From Acidobacteriota bacterium (GTDB taxonomy: Bacteria > Acidobacteriota > Vicinamibacteria > Vicinamibacterales > UBA8438), in contig DQEK01000195.1 in NCBI GenBank assembly GCA_003533545.1, forward strand, positions 5,767 to 14,979: a DNA stretch of 9,213 nt, given 5' to 3'. Positions 1 through 7,092 of the stretch are shown here, piece by piece. The notes beneath the pieces are model-generated. The model searched no databases and was not told the DNA's origin. It saw only the letters and a program-made list of their open reading frames with translations. Within the stretch, counting starts at the first letter, position 1. Each line of letters starts with the position of its first letter. The position numbers were made by a program, and so were the translations under genes.

Positions 1-163
1 CCACAACTGCACCATCGACGTTCTCTTCTTGTGTCAATTTGCACCGATCTTTCCGTATCATATTCAGACTGGACCGAATGCCCACGCCCCGAACGGCGGG
101 ACTTCCTCTTCGGTCTCAGTATCTGGTCGATCAGGAGCGACCGGCGCAGTTTCCTGCTTGGCT

Positions 164-169
164 AAAGGA
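164..169 (+). promoter_or_regulatory. Ribosome binding site deciding the ankyrin gene start
   Basis: AAAGGA lies 7 nt before a GTG codon at 177. That GTG opens a good signal peptide, so this site favours GTG-177 over the in-frame TTG at 39 or ATG at 78. A GGAGG directly against GTG-177 could instead serve a second GTG at 186, with 9-nt spacing; that choice would change the protein by three residues only. Confidence 0.5.
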
Positions 170-176
170 CCGGAGG

Positions 177-1610
177 GTGAAGAGCGTGCATCCAGGAAGA
201 TGGAGTTGGTACGTAACACCGCTATTGGCTGTCGTCAGTCTCAGCGCGAACGCCCAGGACACACGGCTCGTCGACGCAGCGAAAGCCTCGGACGCAACAA
301 CCGTCGGCAGACTGCTCGATCAGGGTACCGATGCAAATGCCCGTCAACCGGATGGTGCGACCGCCCTGCACTGGGCAGCCCATTGGGACGACGTAGAGAT
401 GGCAGCTGCGCTACTGCAAGCTGGCGCCGCCGTCGACGTGACGAATGACTTTGGCGTGACCCCCCTGTGGTTGGCCTGCCTGAACGGCAACGCCACCATG
501 ATCGAGTCCCTACTGACAGCAGGGGCTAATGCAAACACCGCGCTCCCATCGGGCGAGACGGCATTAATGACCGCATCGCGCACCGGTTCCGAAGCGGCAG
601 TGAAACTTCTCCTGACGCACGGGGCGAACGTGAACACGCAAGAGCACTCCCGGGGGCAGACGGCCTTAATGTGGGCGGTGTCCCAACAGCACCCCGACGT
701 CGTGAAAGCACTGATCGAACTCGGAGCAGATGTCCACGCGCGGTCGGATACTCGGCCAAGACGCATTCACACTCGAACCGCAGGGTTCGAGCCGACCGGA
801 GTCACCGATATCACGCAGGGTGGATACACGCCGATGTTGTTTGCCGCTCGACAAGGCAATGTCGACGTCGCTCGGCATTTAGTGGCGGCAGGCGGCGACG
901 TGAACGATGTGGCGCCGTCCGGCACGAGCGCGCTCGTCGTCGCGGTCCATAGTGGCGGCACAGCACTCGCCACGTTCCTCCTTGAACAGGGTGCGGACCC
1001 GAACGCGATCGAGGCCGGATATTCGGCCCTCCACGCCGCCACCCTCCGGGGCGACGAAATCCTGGCGAAGGCACTTTTAACAGCGGGCGCGGATCCAGAC
1101 ACACCCGTGACCAGAGGCAGTCCGGGCCGACGTAACAGCCCGGACTATGTGCTGGAGCACGATGTCGTTGGCGCAACAGCATTCTGGTTGGCCGCCTCGT
1201 TTGCGGAACCCGTCATCATGCGCGCCCTGGTCGACAACGGCGCGACGCCGCACAGCGTCATGGAAGACGGCACCACACCACTGATGGCGGCAACCCGTGC
1301 GCGTAGGCGCGTCGAGCCAGGATTGACCCCAAACCCGATCGAAGACGAAAAAGTTGTAATGGAAGCTGCTCGGGTGGCAATCGACGCGGGCAACGACGTT
1401 AACGCCACCGACGCCGCCGGCAACACCGCCTTGCACACCGCCGCATCAAGACGACTCAGCACCGTCGTACAGCTCTTAGCGGACAGCGGAGCAAACTTGA
1501 ACGCCCAGAACGAAGAAGGACAGACGCCACTCGCCATGGCCGTCGGCCGTGGCAGGACCGAGAACAGCACAGCCGCGCTGCTGCGCCGGCTCGGCGCGGA
1601 GGATCGCTAA
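177..1610 (+). CDS. Exported ankyrin-repeat protein
   Basis: A 477-residue protein built almost wholly of ankyrin repeats, probably a periplasmic binding scaffold; no catalytic domain is visible. The N-terminus has a short basic region, a hydrophobic stretch at about 11-22 and an ANA/Q cleavage site after residue 26. Ankyrin units with the TALHWAA, LLxxGAxxN pattern run from about 30 to 475, roughly ten to eleven in all. Clear ones start near residues 60, 92, 126, 159, 216, 248, 280, 331, 364, 413 and 447. Three longer loops interrupt the array at about 190-215 (rich in Arg and Thr), 310-330 and 376-392. The in-frame stretch before 177 reads like non-coding sequence and would bury the signal peptide, so GTG-177 is preferred; ATG-78 is the main alternative. 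The stop lies 8 bp from the stop of the convergent DUF1552 gene. The ankyrin fold is certain; the ligand is unknown. Confidence 0.88.
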   Translation: MKSVHPGRWSWYVTPLLAVVSLSANAQDTRLVDAAKASDATTVGRLLDQGTDANARQPDGATALHWAAHWDDVEMAAALLQAGAAVDVTNDFGVTPLWLACLNGNATMIESLLTAGANANTALPSGETALMTASRTGSEAAVKLLLTHGANVNTQEHSRGQTALMWAVSQQHPDVVKALIELGADVHARSDTRPRRIHTRTAGFEPTGVTDITQGGYTPMLFAARQGNVDVARHLVAAGGDVNDVAPSGTSALVVAVHSGGTALATFLLEQGADPNAIEAGYSALHAATLRGDEILAKALLTAGADPDTPVTRGSPGRRNSPDYVLEHDVVGATAFWLAASFAEPVIMRALVDNGATPHSVMEDGTTPLMAATRARRRVEPGLTPNPIEDEKVVMEAARVAIDAGNDVNATDAAGNTALHTAASRRLSTVVQLLADSGANLNAQNEEGQTPLAMAVGRGRTENSTAALLRRLGAEDR

Positions 1611-1618
1611 AACAACAC

Positions 1619-2953
1619 CTAGACGCCGGTCAGGCCTTCGACCTTAAGACTGCCGTCACTGTTTCCCAGGCGATCGACGGGCACGCCCAGCTTCCCCATC
1701 AAAGTCACCAACAGGTTCGGCATAAGCGGGTCGTCCTGGTACTTGAGGTGACGTCCACCCTCGAGTTGCCCCCCGCACCCACCCAGCAATAAGACGGGCA
1801 AGTTGAGCGGGCTATGCGAATTGCTGTCAGACATGCCACACCCGTAGAGGATCATCATGTTGTCGAGCAGGGACCCGTCACCATCCGGTGTCGCTCGGAG
1901 TTTCGCCAGGTAATCGGCGAACATCGACGCGTGGTATGTATTGATCTTCGACATCAACGCAATCTTCTCGGGGTTGTATTCGTGGTGAGAGAGCGGGTGG
2001 TGCGCATCCGGCACGCCAATCTCGGTATAGGTTCTTGAACTCACCTCACGCCCAAGCATGAACGTACTCACGCGGGTCAGGTCAATCTGATGGGCCAGCA
2101 CCTGCAGGTCAAACATGAGTTTGACGTGCTCGGCAAATGTGTCCGGGATGCCCTCGGGTTGGTCCACCGTCGGCACATCGTAGCTCTCCCGCTGCTCGGC
2201 CCTCTGAATTCGCCGTTCGATGTCCCGTACACCCTCAAGATACTCGTCAATCTTGAGACTATCCGCCTGCCCGATCTCGCGCCTCAAATCAGAGACCTTC
2301 TCTGTCACGGAGTCCAGAATCGACTGATCCCGTTGCATACGGGCACGGCGGGTGGCCGGGTCCGTGCTTCCACTGTCTCCAAACATCCGCTCGAACACCA
2401 CCCGCGGGTTATTCTCCATCGGGAGTGGCGTCGTCCGACTCCGCCAGCAAATGGTATTGGTATAGACACAACTGTGATTGCCGCTACACTGACCGGCATT
2501 GGCACGACTGTCGATGGCCAGTTGCAACGACGCCAGTTCTGTGTGCTGACCGTATTCCCTCGCCAGAATTTGGTCCATCGAAATGCCTGCCACCGGAGCC
2601 GTCTCGCCAGCCACACCGGCGGCACCCGTCAGGAACGTTGTGGCCGCTCCCGCGTGTGCCGGAGTCCAATACCCCCTGAGACCAGACACCACAGTCATCT
2701 GGTCTTGGAACGGTGCCAAGGACTGCAGGATAGGAGTCAACGCAAACCCGCGACCCTCCTCTGCAGGCGTCCAGTAATCCATGGCAATACCGTTGGGCAC
2801 GTAGACCACACCGAAACGGCGCGTGGACTTGGCCGCCGTTTGCGATAACGCCGACAGCGCGGGCACCATCGAATCCAGCAACGGCAACGCCACCGCCGCA
2901 CCCATCCCCCGTAGCACCGTCCGTCGCGGTAGTGACCTCTTCGTGATGATCAT
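1619..2953 (-). CDS. DUF1552 family protein, Tat-exported
   Basis: A 444-residue protein matching the DUF1552 family, whose biochemical role is not established. The start has a twin-arginine type signal: R10-R11-T-V-L-R followed by a hydrophobic run to about residue 35, pointing to export of a folded, possibly metal-loaded protein. Family-like landmarks are YVPNGIAMDYW at about 51-61, HAGAATTFLTG at 100-110, a Cys-rich patch (C156, C162, C169) followed by NPRVVFERMFG at 182-192, HHPLSHHE at 318-325 and GCGMSDSNSH at 371-380. The His-rich motifs resemble metal-binding loops of the DUF1501/sulfatase-like proteins, which is inference. ATG-2953 is chosen because it leaves a normal Tat n-region, although no strong ribosome binding site precedes it. 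It is the second gene of a probable two-gene operon, 61 bp after the DUF1592-type gene, and lies tail to tail with the ankyrin gene. Confidence 0.9.
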   Translation of the reverse strand: MIITKRSLPRRTVLRGMGAAVALPLLDSMVPALSALSQTAAKSTRRFGVVYVPNGIAMDYWTPAEEGRGFALTPILQSLAPFQDQMTVVSGLRGYWTPAHAGAATTFLTGAAGVAGETAPVAGISMDQILAREYGQHTELASLQLAIDSRANAGQCSGNHSCVYTNTICWRSRTTPLPMENNPRVVFERMFGDSGSTDPATRRARMQRDQSILDSVTEKVSDLRREIGQADSLKIDEYLEGVRDIERRIQRAEQRESYDVPTVDQPEGIPDTFAEHVKLMFDLQVLAHQIDLTRVSTFMLGREVSSRTYTEIGVPDAHHPLSHHEYNPEKIALMSKINTYHASMFADYLAKLRATPDGDGSLLDNMMILYGCGMSDSNSHSPLNLPVLLLGGCGGQLEGGRHLKYQDDPLMPNLLVTLMGKLGVPVDRLGNSDGSLKVEGLTGV

Positions 2954-3014
2954 GATTAGAATCTACTTGTGTCTAGGAACGACGTGCACACGCGAATACC
3001 CATGCTCAGCGACT

Positions 3015-5489
3015 CTACGGCACCAATGACGGGTCCTCAGACTGCGATCGTCGCCACTGAAACGGCGCGCTTTTCACAATGCCCAACACGATCGCAGACC
3101 AGCGATACTCATCGGACGCGGCAGTTCGCAAAATCTGTCGCACACTCGGACGGTCATAGTATTCGAGCCCACGTCCGACCGCATATGCCAACAACTTCTC
3201 CGTAACCGCCCCGGCAAATTCCCCACCCCGGTTCAACAAAATCGTCCGCAGGCCAGCCGGTCCCTCGAACTGCGCGCCGCTCGGCATCGTCGCTGACGAG
3301 TCGACGGGCAAACCGGCCTCAGTCGTAGCCCGCCAGCTTCCAATCGCGTCGAAGTTCTCCAGCGCAAAGCCCAAGGGGTCCATCGGCGCGTGACAGCTCG
3401 CACAGACCGGGTTGGCGCGGTGCTGCTCCAGCCGGTCACGGACCGACGCTGGCTCGCCGGCCTCGCCGCGATCGGGTAATCCCGGCACATCCGCCGGGGG
3501 CTCTGGCGGCGGTGCCCCCAAGATGCTTTCAAGCAGCCACTTGCCACGCAGCACGGGTGAAGTCCGGTTCGGATGAGAGGTCACCATCAAGAGACCACCG
3601 TGACCCAGTAGGCCACCACGGGGATGGTCATCGCCGAGCGTCACCCGTCGGAAGCGGTCACCGTAGACCCCCAAAATCCCGTAATGCCGAGCGAGTCGTT
3701 CGTTGACGAACGTGTAGTTCGCCCCCAGCAGATCAAGAAGACTCCGGTCCTCCCGAATGGTGCTTTCGACGAACAGCTCGGTCTCGCGCCTGAACGCCTC
3801 GCGAAGATTCTCGTCGAATTCAGGATACTCAGCGGATTCCCGCTCCTGAGACGCAAGGTTCCGCAGACGCAGCCACTGGCTCACGAAATTGTCGATCAGC
3901 GCGTTCGACCGCGGGTCTGCAAGCAACCGGCGTGTCTGTTGTTCAAGCACCGTCGGGTCACTGAGTTCCCCGCGAACCGCAGCCTCTAGCAGTTCGTCAT
4001 CCGGGATACTACTCCACAGGAAAAACGACAAACGGGACGCTAACTCGAGATCACTGAGGCGATAGGGCGCGCCCGGAGCAAGACCCGGCTGATCACGTTC
4101 AATGCGAAAGAGGAAATCGGGATCGACGAGCATCCGTTCGAGGGCGAACTGGATACCGGCATCGAAGTTGCCATCTCGGCGCCCAGAGACGAAGAACTCC
4201 ATCAGGGTCCCGATTTCTTCGTCCGTCACCGGGCGGCGATAGGCTCGACGAGCGAGCCTGCCGAGAATCCGGTTGGCACAAGCCTCCTCCTCGGTAGCCA
4301 CCGCCGGTCGGCACACGAAAATTTCTCGACGGCTCGGCGTATCGCCAGAACCCTCGACCGTATAGGGCCCACCGATTGCGACCTGCTCGACCGCCGCATT
4401 GTCGTCATACCGTTCATCAACGAAGCGGCCATAGCCCCGATTCCGCGGTTGCAAAACGCCGTCAGGTTCGGACAGCCCTCTCACAAAGGACACACCCACG
4501 ACCTGCTGCCCCGCCTTTGCGGGGAAACGGACCTCGAGGCCGGCATCCCCAGTGTTCATGTAGTATTCCCACGCGGGGTCCCCAGCGATATTCCCAGAGA
4601 AACTCAGTGGGGCCATCCGGCCCGTGGCTCCCGCGTCGCCAATCGTAAACCGCTTGATGAGTTCACCGCCGACGCGCACGTCGAGTTCTTGCGACGCAGC
4701 AAACCCAAGAATGTAGTCTGAAAAGTTCCTGTGGAGGCGGACCCTAATCGTGTATTCCCCGTCGACCGGAAAGTAGTGGCGAACCGCAAGCCCGCCACGG
4801 GACCCAAACGACAGCTCATTGTCCTGCCGATCGTCCTGTAGTTGACCCGGATGCACCCGGTAGGTGGCGACGGTCGGACCCACGGGAGGGGTCCCGACGG
4901 CAAGACGACTGATTTTCCTAGCGGCGGACAGGTAGCGAGCCACCAAGTCCGGGGAAATCGAAAGCATTACGCCGTTATTGTCGAACCCATGTTCGAACGT
5001 GTTATCCGCTGGCAGCAGCGAAGCAACATCGACGTCAACTGCGAACAAATCCCGGACTGCAGCGTGGTATTCGGCACGATTGAGACGATGGAACGTCTCT
5101 CCACGCCCTGGGTCCGGATTGACCAAGCCCACCGCATCGATTTTCGTCTCCAACCAGGACGCTACGGCATGATACGAGGCCTCGTCCGGGCGAGGATTGC
5201 CGACAGGCGGCATCGTCTGCGAACGAAGCTTGACTATCACCCGCTCCCAGAGCTCTGCGTCAGTAGCCACGCCCGCCAGGTCTGCTTCATCGAACGCCAG
5301 TCCTGCCGTGAGCGTCCTCCCGTTGTGGCAACGAACACAGAAACGGTCGAGCACCTCTCGAGTCACCGAGGCATCCACGGAAACCGAGCCACTCAGCTGC
5401 TGGGCACCGAGACGCTGGGGCCACCCGAAAGCCACAAGCACCCCAAGTAGCACGACAAACCATCTGACGCTCACACGAGCGCTGACCAT
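3015..5489 (-). CDS. DUF1592-type multidomain protein with two c-type haem motifs
   Basis: An exported protein of 824 residues with the domain order of the DUF1587/DUF1595/DUF1592/DUF1588/DUF1585 family. A signal peptide spans about 1-30 (hydrophobic 11-21, GAQ near the cleavage site). A cytochrome-c-like segment follows, with C51-V-R-C54-H55 and a possible axial Met in TMPP (M93). Next come DUF1587 (about 132-196), a beta-rich segment without motif (205-335), a Cys pair C393/C404 leading into DUF1595 (about 403-465), DUF1592 (475-602), DUF1588 (620-720, with C696-A-S-C699-H700) and DUF1585 (735-808). Two CxxCH motifs suggest up to two covalent haems and a periplasmic redox role; the substrate is unknown. 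The start is placed at ATG-5489, with GGAG 9 nt upstream and a compact n-region. ATG-5504 and TTG-5522 are in frame and possible. It is the first gene of the pair with DUF1552. Confidence 0.9.
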   Translation of the reverse strand: MVSARVSVRWFVVLLGVLVAFGWPQRLGAQQLSGSVSVDASVTREVLDRFCVRCHNGRTLTAGLAFDEADLAGVATDAELWERVIVKLRSQTMPPVGNPRPDEASYHAVASWLETKIDAVGLVNPDPGRGETFHRLNRAEYHAAVRDLFAVDVDVASLLPADNTFEHGFDNNGVMLSISPDLVARYLSAARKISRLAVGTPPVGPTVATYRVHPGQLQDDRQDNELSFGSRGGLAVRHYFPVDGEYTIRVRLHRNFSDYILGFAASQELDVRVGGELIKRFTIGDAGATGRMAPLSFSGNIAGDPAWEYYMNTGDAGLEVRFPAKAGQQVVGVSFVRGLSEPDGVLQPRNRGYGRFVDERYDDNAAVEQVAIGGPYTVEGSGDTPSRREIFVCRPAVATEEEACANRILGRLARRAYRRPVTDEEIGTLMEFFVSGRRDGNFDAGIQFALERMLVDPDFLFRIERDQPGLAPGAPYRLSDLELASRLSFFLWSSIPDDELLEAAVRGELSDPTVLEQQTRRLLADPRSNALIDNFVSQWLRLRNLASQERESAEYPEFDENLREAFRRETELFVESTIREDRSLLDLLGANYTFVNERLARHYGILGVYGDRFRRVTLGDDHPRGGLLGHGGLLMVTSHPNRTSPVLRGKWLLESILGAPPPEPPADVPGLPDRGEAGEPASVRDRLEQHRANPVCASCHAPMDPLGFALENFDAIGSWRATTEAGLPVDSSATMPSGAQFEGPAGLRTILLNRGGEFAGAVTEKLLAYAVGRGLEYYDRPSVRQILRTAASDEYRWSAIVLGIVKSAPFQWRRSQSEDPSLVP

Positions 5490-5600
5490 CCTCCGTGTCT
5501 CCATGTCCTCTCGCACGATCAACGTAGACCCCGTCGATACTTACAACCGACCAGAGGCAACCAGTAGGTCCAGCGGACCAACACCATATGCCCCCCCAAA

Positions 5601-5906
5601 TCAATCATAGTGCCGAATGCCTTGTTCGTGGGTATATTCCGAACGCTTTTCCACCAGCACCAGAAAAGTCCCTGCACGGTCGACAGTTCCGACCTGCGAT
5701 TCACCCCGTGAGGACGTCACTTGCCCATAAACTAGGATCTCGCCCCTCATAAAACCGACAGTATCCTCAGTCCTGGTCGCACGGAGCACTGCGGGCTCGC
5801 CCGGCCACATAATGCCCACAAGTTCGCCGCGGTTTCCATCTCCTGACTGGCCGCCGATGTACCACCGTGCACCTGCGGGGTATGAGATGATGCGAGTCGT
5901 TCTCAT
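5601..5906 (-). CDS. Doubtful small ORF, hypothetical protein
   Basis: A 101-residue reading frame, or 110 from a TTG at 5933, in the otherwise empty 496 bp between the DUF1592-type gene and the metallohydrolase gene. The translation has a plausible protein composition, rich in Gly, Val, Glu and Arg, and reads as mostly beta strand. It shows no signal peptide, membrane span or motif I recognise. Against it: no ribosome binding site precedes either start, and by hand count only about 58% of codons end in G or C, less biased than the recognised genes seem to be. If real, it would be the first gene of the minus-strand set, about 110 bp ahead of the DUF1592-type gene. If not, the whole interval 5490-5985 is non-coding and regulatory or decayed, and I see no convincing promoter in it on either strand. 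Confidence 0.3.
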   Translation of the reverse strand: MRTTRIISYPAGARWYIGGQSGDGNRGELVGIMWPGEPAVLRATRTEDTVGFMRGEILVYGQVTSSRGESQVGTVDRAGTFLVLVEKRSEYTHEQGIRHYD

Positions 5907-5970
5907 CTGAAGGCAACGCACAATCGAACCCAATGCTCAAACAATCAGGCCAACTCGTGGACCGCGTCGC

Positions 5971-5978
5971 GGAGGGGG
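5971..5978 (+). promoter_or_regulatory. Strong ribosome binding site of the metallohydrolase gene
   Basis: GGAGGGGG ends 7 nt before ATG-5986. It is a near-ideal Shine-Dalgarno sequence and fixes that start. Confidence 0.75.
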
Positions 5979-5985
5979 ACACAAC

Positions 5986-6930
5986 ATGATTAACCAACGC
6001 TACGTGGTCGCGGGAATGTTGCTGGTCGCATGCGGCATGGTCGCCGCCGGGCAACCACGGGGGGGGAACGGGTTCGAGGGTGTTGAGCTGACTGCGGTTC
6101 ACGTGGCCGGCAACGTGCACATGGTGACGCGCCCTGGTGGAGGAGGAAACGTCGGCGTATTCTCCGGACCGGAGGGTGTCCTGCTGGTCGATTCACTGTT
6201 CGCACCGCTCGCCGACCGACTGGTCAACACAGTCAGAGACATCTCAGACGCCGACATCCGTTTTCTCATCAACACCCATATCCATCCGGACCACATTGGG
6301 GGCAACGCACCACTGGCCGGTCAAGACGTCCTGATTTTCGCCCATGACAATGTCCGTCTGCGTGCACTGGAGCGGCTCCGATTTCCACGATTTGGCGGGA
6401 GATTCGCCCCCCAACCCCCAGAGGCTGCGCGTCCGGTGGTCACCTACAATGACCAAGTCAGCTTCCACCTCAACGGAGAGGAGGTCCGGGCCTTTCTCGC
6501 ACCGCCTGCGCATACCGATGGTGATACCTTCGTCTACTTCCCAGACTCAGACGTACTCCACCTCGGCGACGTCTTTCGTACGACCAGCTATCCGATCATC
6601 GATGTCTACAACGGCGGGACACTAGCCGGGACCATCAAAGCCCTGGAAATGGCCATCGACATTGCCGGCCCGACAACCAAGGTGATTCCGGGCCACGGCC
6701 TCCGTATCGTTGGCCGGGACGCGATGGTGGAATTCCTCGACATGACCATGGCCATCCGGGACAGCGTGCGGACGATGGTGTCGGAGGGAAAACAACTCGA
6801 CGAGGTGATGGCCGCTAGACCCACCGCCGCTTACGACGCGATGTGGGGACAAGAAGCGTCGTGGACCGCCAACGATTTCGTCCCAGTCATTTTTCACGAA
6901 CTCGGTGGCGGGTCGCTCTATCCCCAGTGA
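5986..6930 (+). CDS. Exported metallo-beta-lactamase-fold hydrolase
   Basis: A 314-residue zinc hydrolase of the metallo-beta-lactamase superfamily. The metal site is complete: H98-I-H100-P-D102-H103, H176 in PPAHTDGD, D195 in LHLGDVF and H237 in IPGHG. These residues build the usual two-metal centre. The N-terminus is an export signal; LVAC at 13-16 fits a lipobox (acylation at C16), while VAA/GQ after residue 21 fits ordinary signal peptidase. The family includes B3-like lactamases, lactonases and the SoxH-like metallohydrolases of quinoprotein relay systems. The sequence alone does not choose, and antibiotic hydrolysis should not be assumed. The convergent PQQ dehydrogenase makes a quinoprotein-linked role attractive but unproven. 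A run of eight G (6059-6066) sits in codons 25-27 just after the signal region and could be prone to slippage. Confidence 0.9.
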   Translation: MINQRYVVAGMLLVACGMVAAGQPRGGNGFEGVELTAVHVAGNVHMVTRPGGGGNVGVFSGPEGVLLVDSLFAPLADRLVNTVRDISDADIRFLINTHIHPDHIGGNAPLAGQDVLIFAHDNVRLRALERLRFPRFGGRFAPQPPEAARPVVTYNDQVSFHLNGEEVRAFLAPPAHTDGDTFVYFPDSDVLHLGDVFRTTSYPIIDVYNGGTLAGTIKALEMAIDIAGPTTKVIPGHGLRIVGRDAMVEFLDMTMAIRDSVRTMVSEGKQLDEVMAARPTAAYDAMWGQEASWTANDFVPVIFHELGGGSLYPQ

Positions 6931-6965
6931 CACGGGAACCGAGCACATCCATTCGCTCGCCTGTC

Positions 6966-6995
6966 CGGTGTCTCCCTGGGTAGATCAAGACACCG
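6966..6995. terminator. Candidate hairpin between convergent genes
   Basis: A perfect 8-bp inverted repeat, CGGTGTCT and AGACACCG, encloses a 14-nt loop 35 bp after the metallohydrolase stop. The place suits a terminator usable from both sides, but no T-run follows on either strand and the loop is long. It may be a weak or factor-assisted terminator, or chance. Confidence 0.3.
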
Positions 6996-7068
6996 ATGCA
7001 GACCCCGATGAAACCAATCGGCACTCGTCCACAACGGGATCCCCATCGCGGACGGCTCCGCAAGCACC

Positions 7069-7092
7069 GGCGCTGCCTAACAACGCAGCACC
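7069..7092 (-). terminator. Candidate hairpin at the dehydrogenase stop codon
   Basis: Arms GGCGCTGC and GCAGCACC (plus-strand reading) pair over 8 bp with one G-T type mismatch or wobble, around an 8-nt loop. On the minus strand the stem begins at the last base of the PQQ dehydrogenase TAG. It could protect the 3' end of the mRNA or end transcription, but a T-run is missing. Confidence 0.3.

Noticed and set aside
29..66. Possible sigma-70 promoter before the ankyrin gene (TATCAT at 56-61)
   Set aside because: The -10-like box matches at five of six bases, but no -35 box stands at 16-18 bp spacing.
39..176. Upstream extension of the ankyrin gene from TTG-39 or ATG-78
   Set aside because: It would place up to 46 residues of unremarkable sequence before a good signal peptide, while GTG-177 has a ribosome binding site at proper distance.
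2090..2848. 252-codon open frame on the plus strand
   Set aside because: It lies wholly antisense to the DUF1552 gene, which has recognisable family motifs. The His, Arg and Pro-rich translation looks like a shadow.
4842..5450. 202-codon open frame on the plus strand
   Set aside because: It is antisense to the N-terminal third of the DUF1592-type gene, which includes a clear CxxCH and DUF1587 region.
5567..5579. GGTCC-AGC-GGACC hairpin upstream of the haem-protein gene
   Set aside because: It has only five base pairs and no T-run; too short to call a terminator or operator.
5986..6930. Metallo-beta-lactamase as an antibiotic resistance gene
   Set aside because: The fold and metal site are shared by many hydrolases, and the surroundings are metabolic or redox genes with no mobile element or resistance context.
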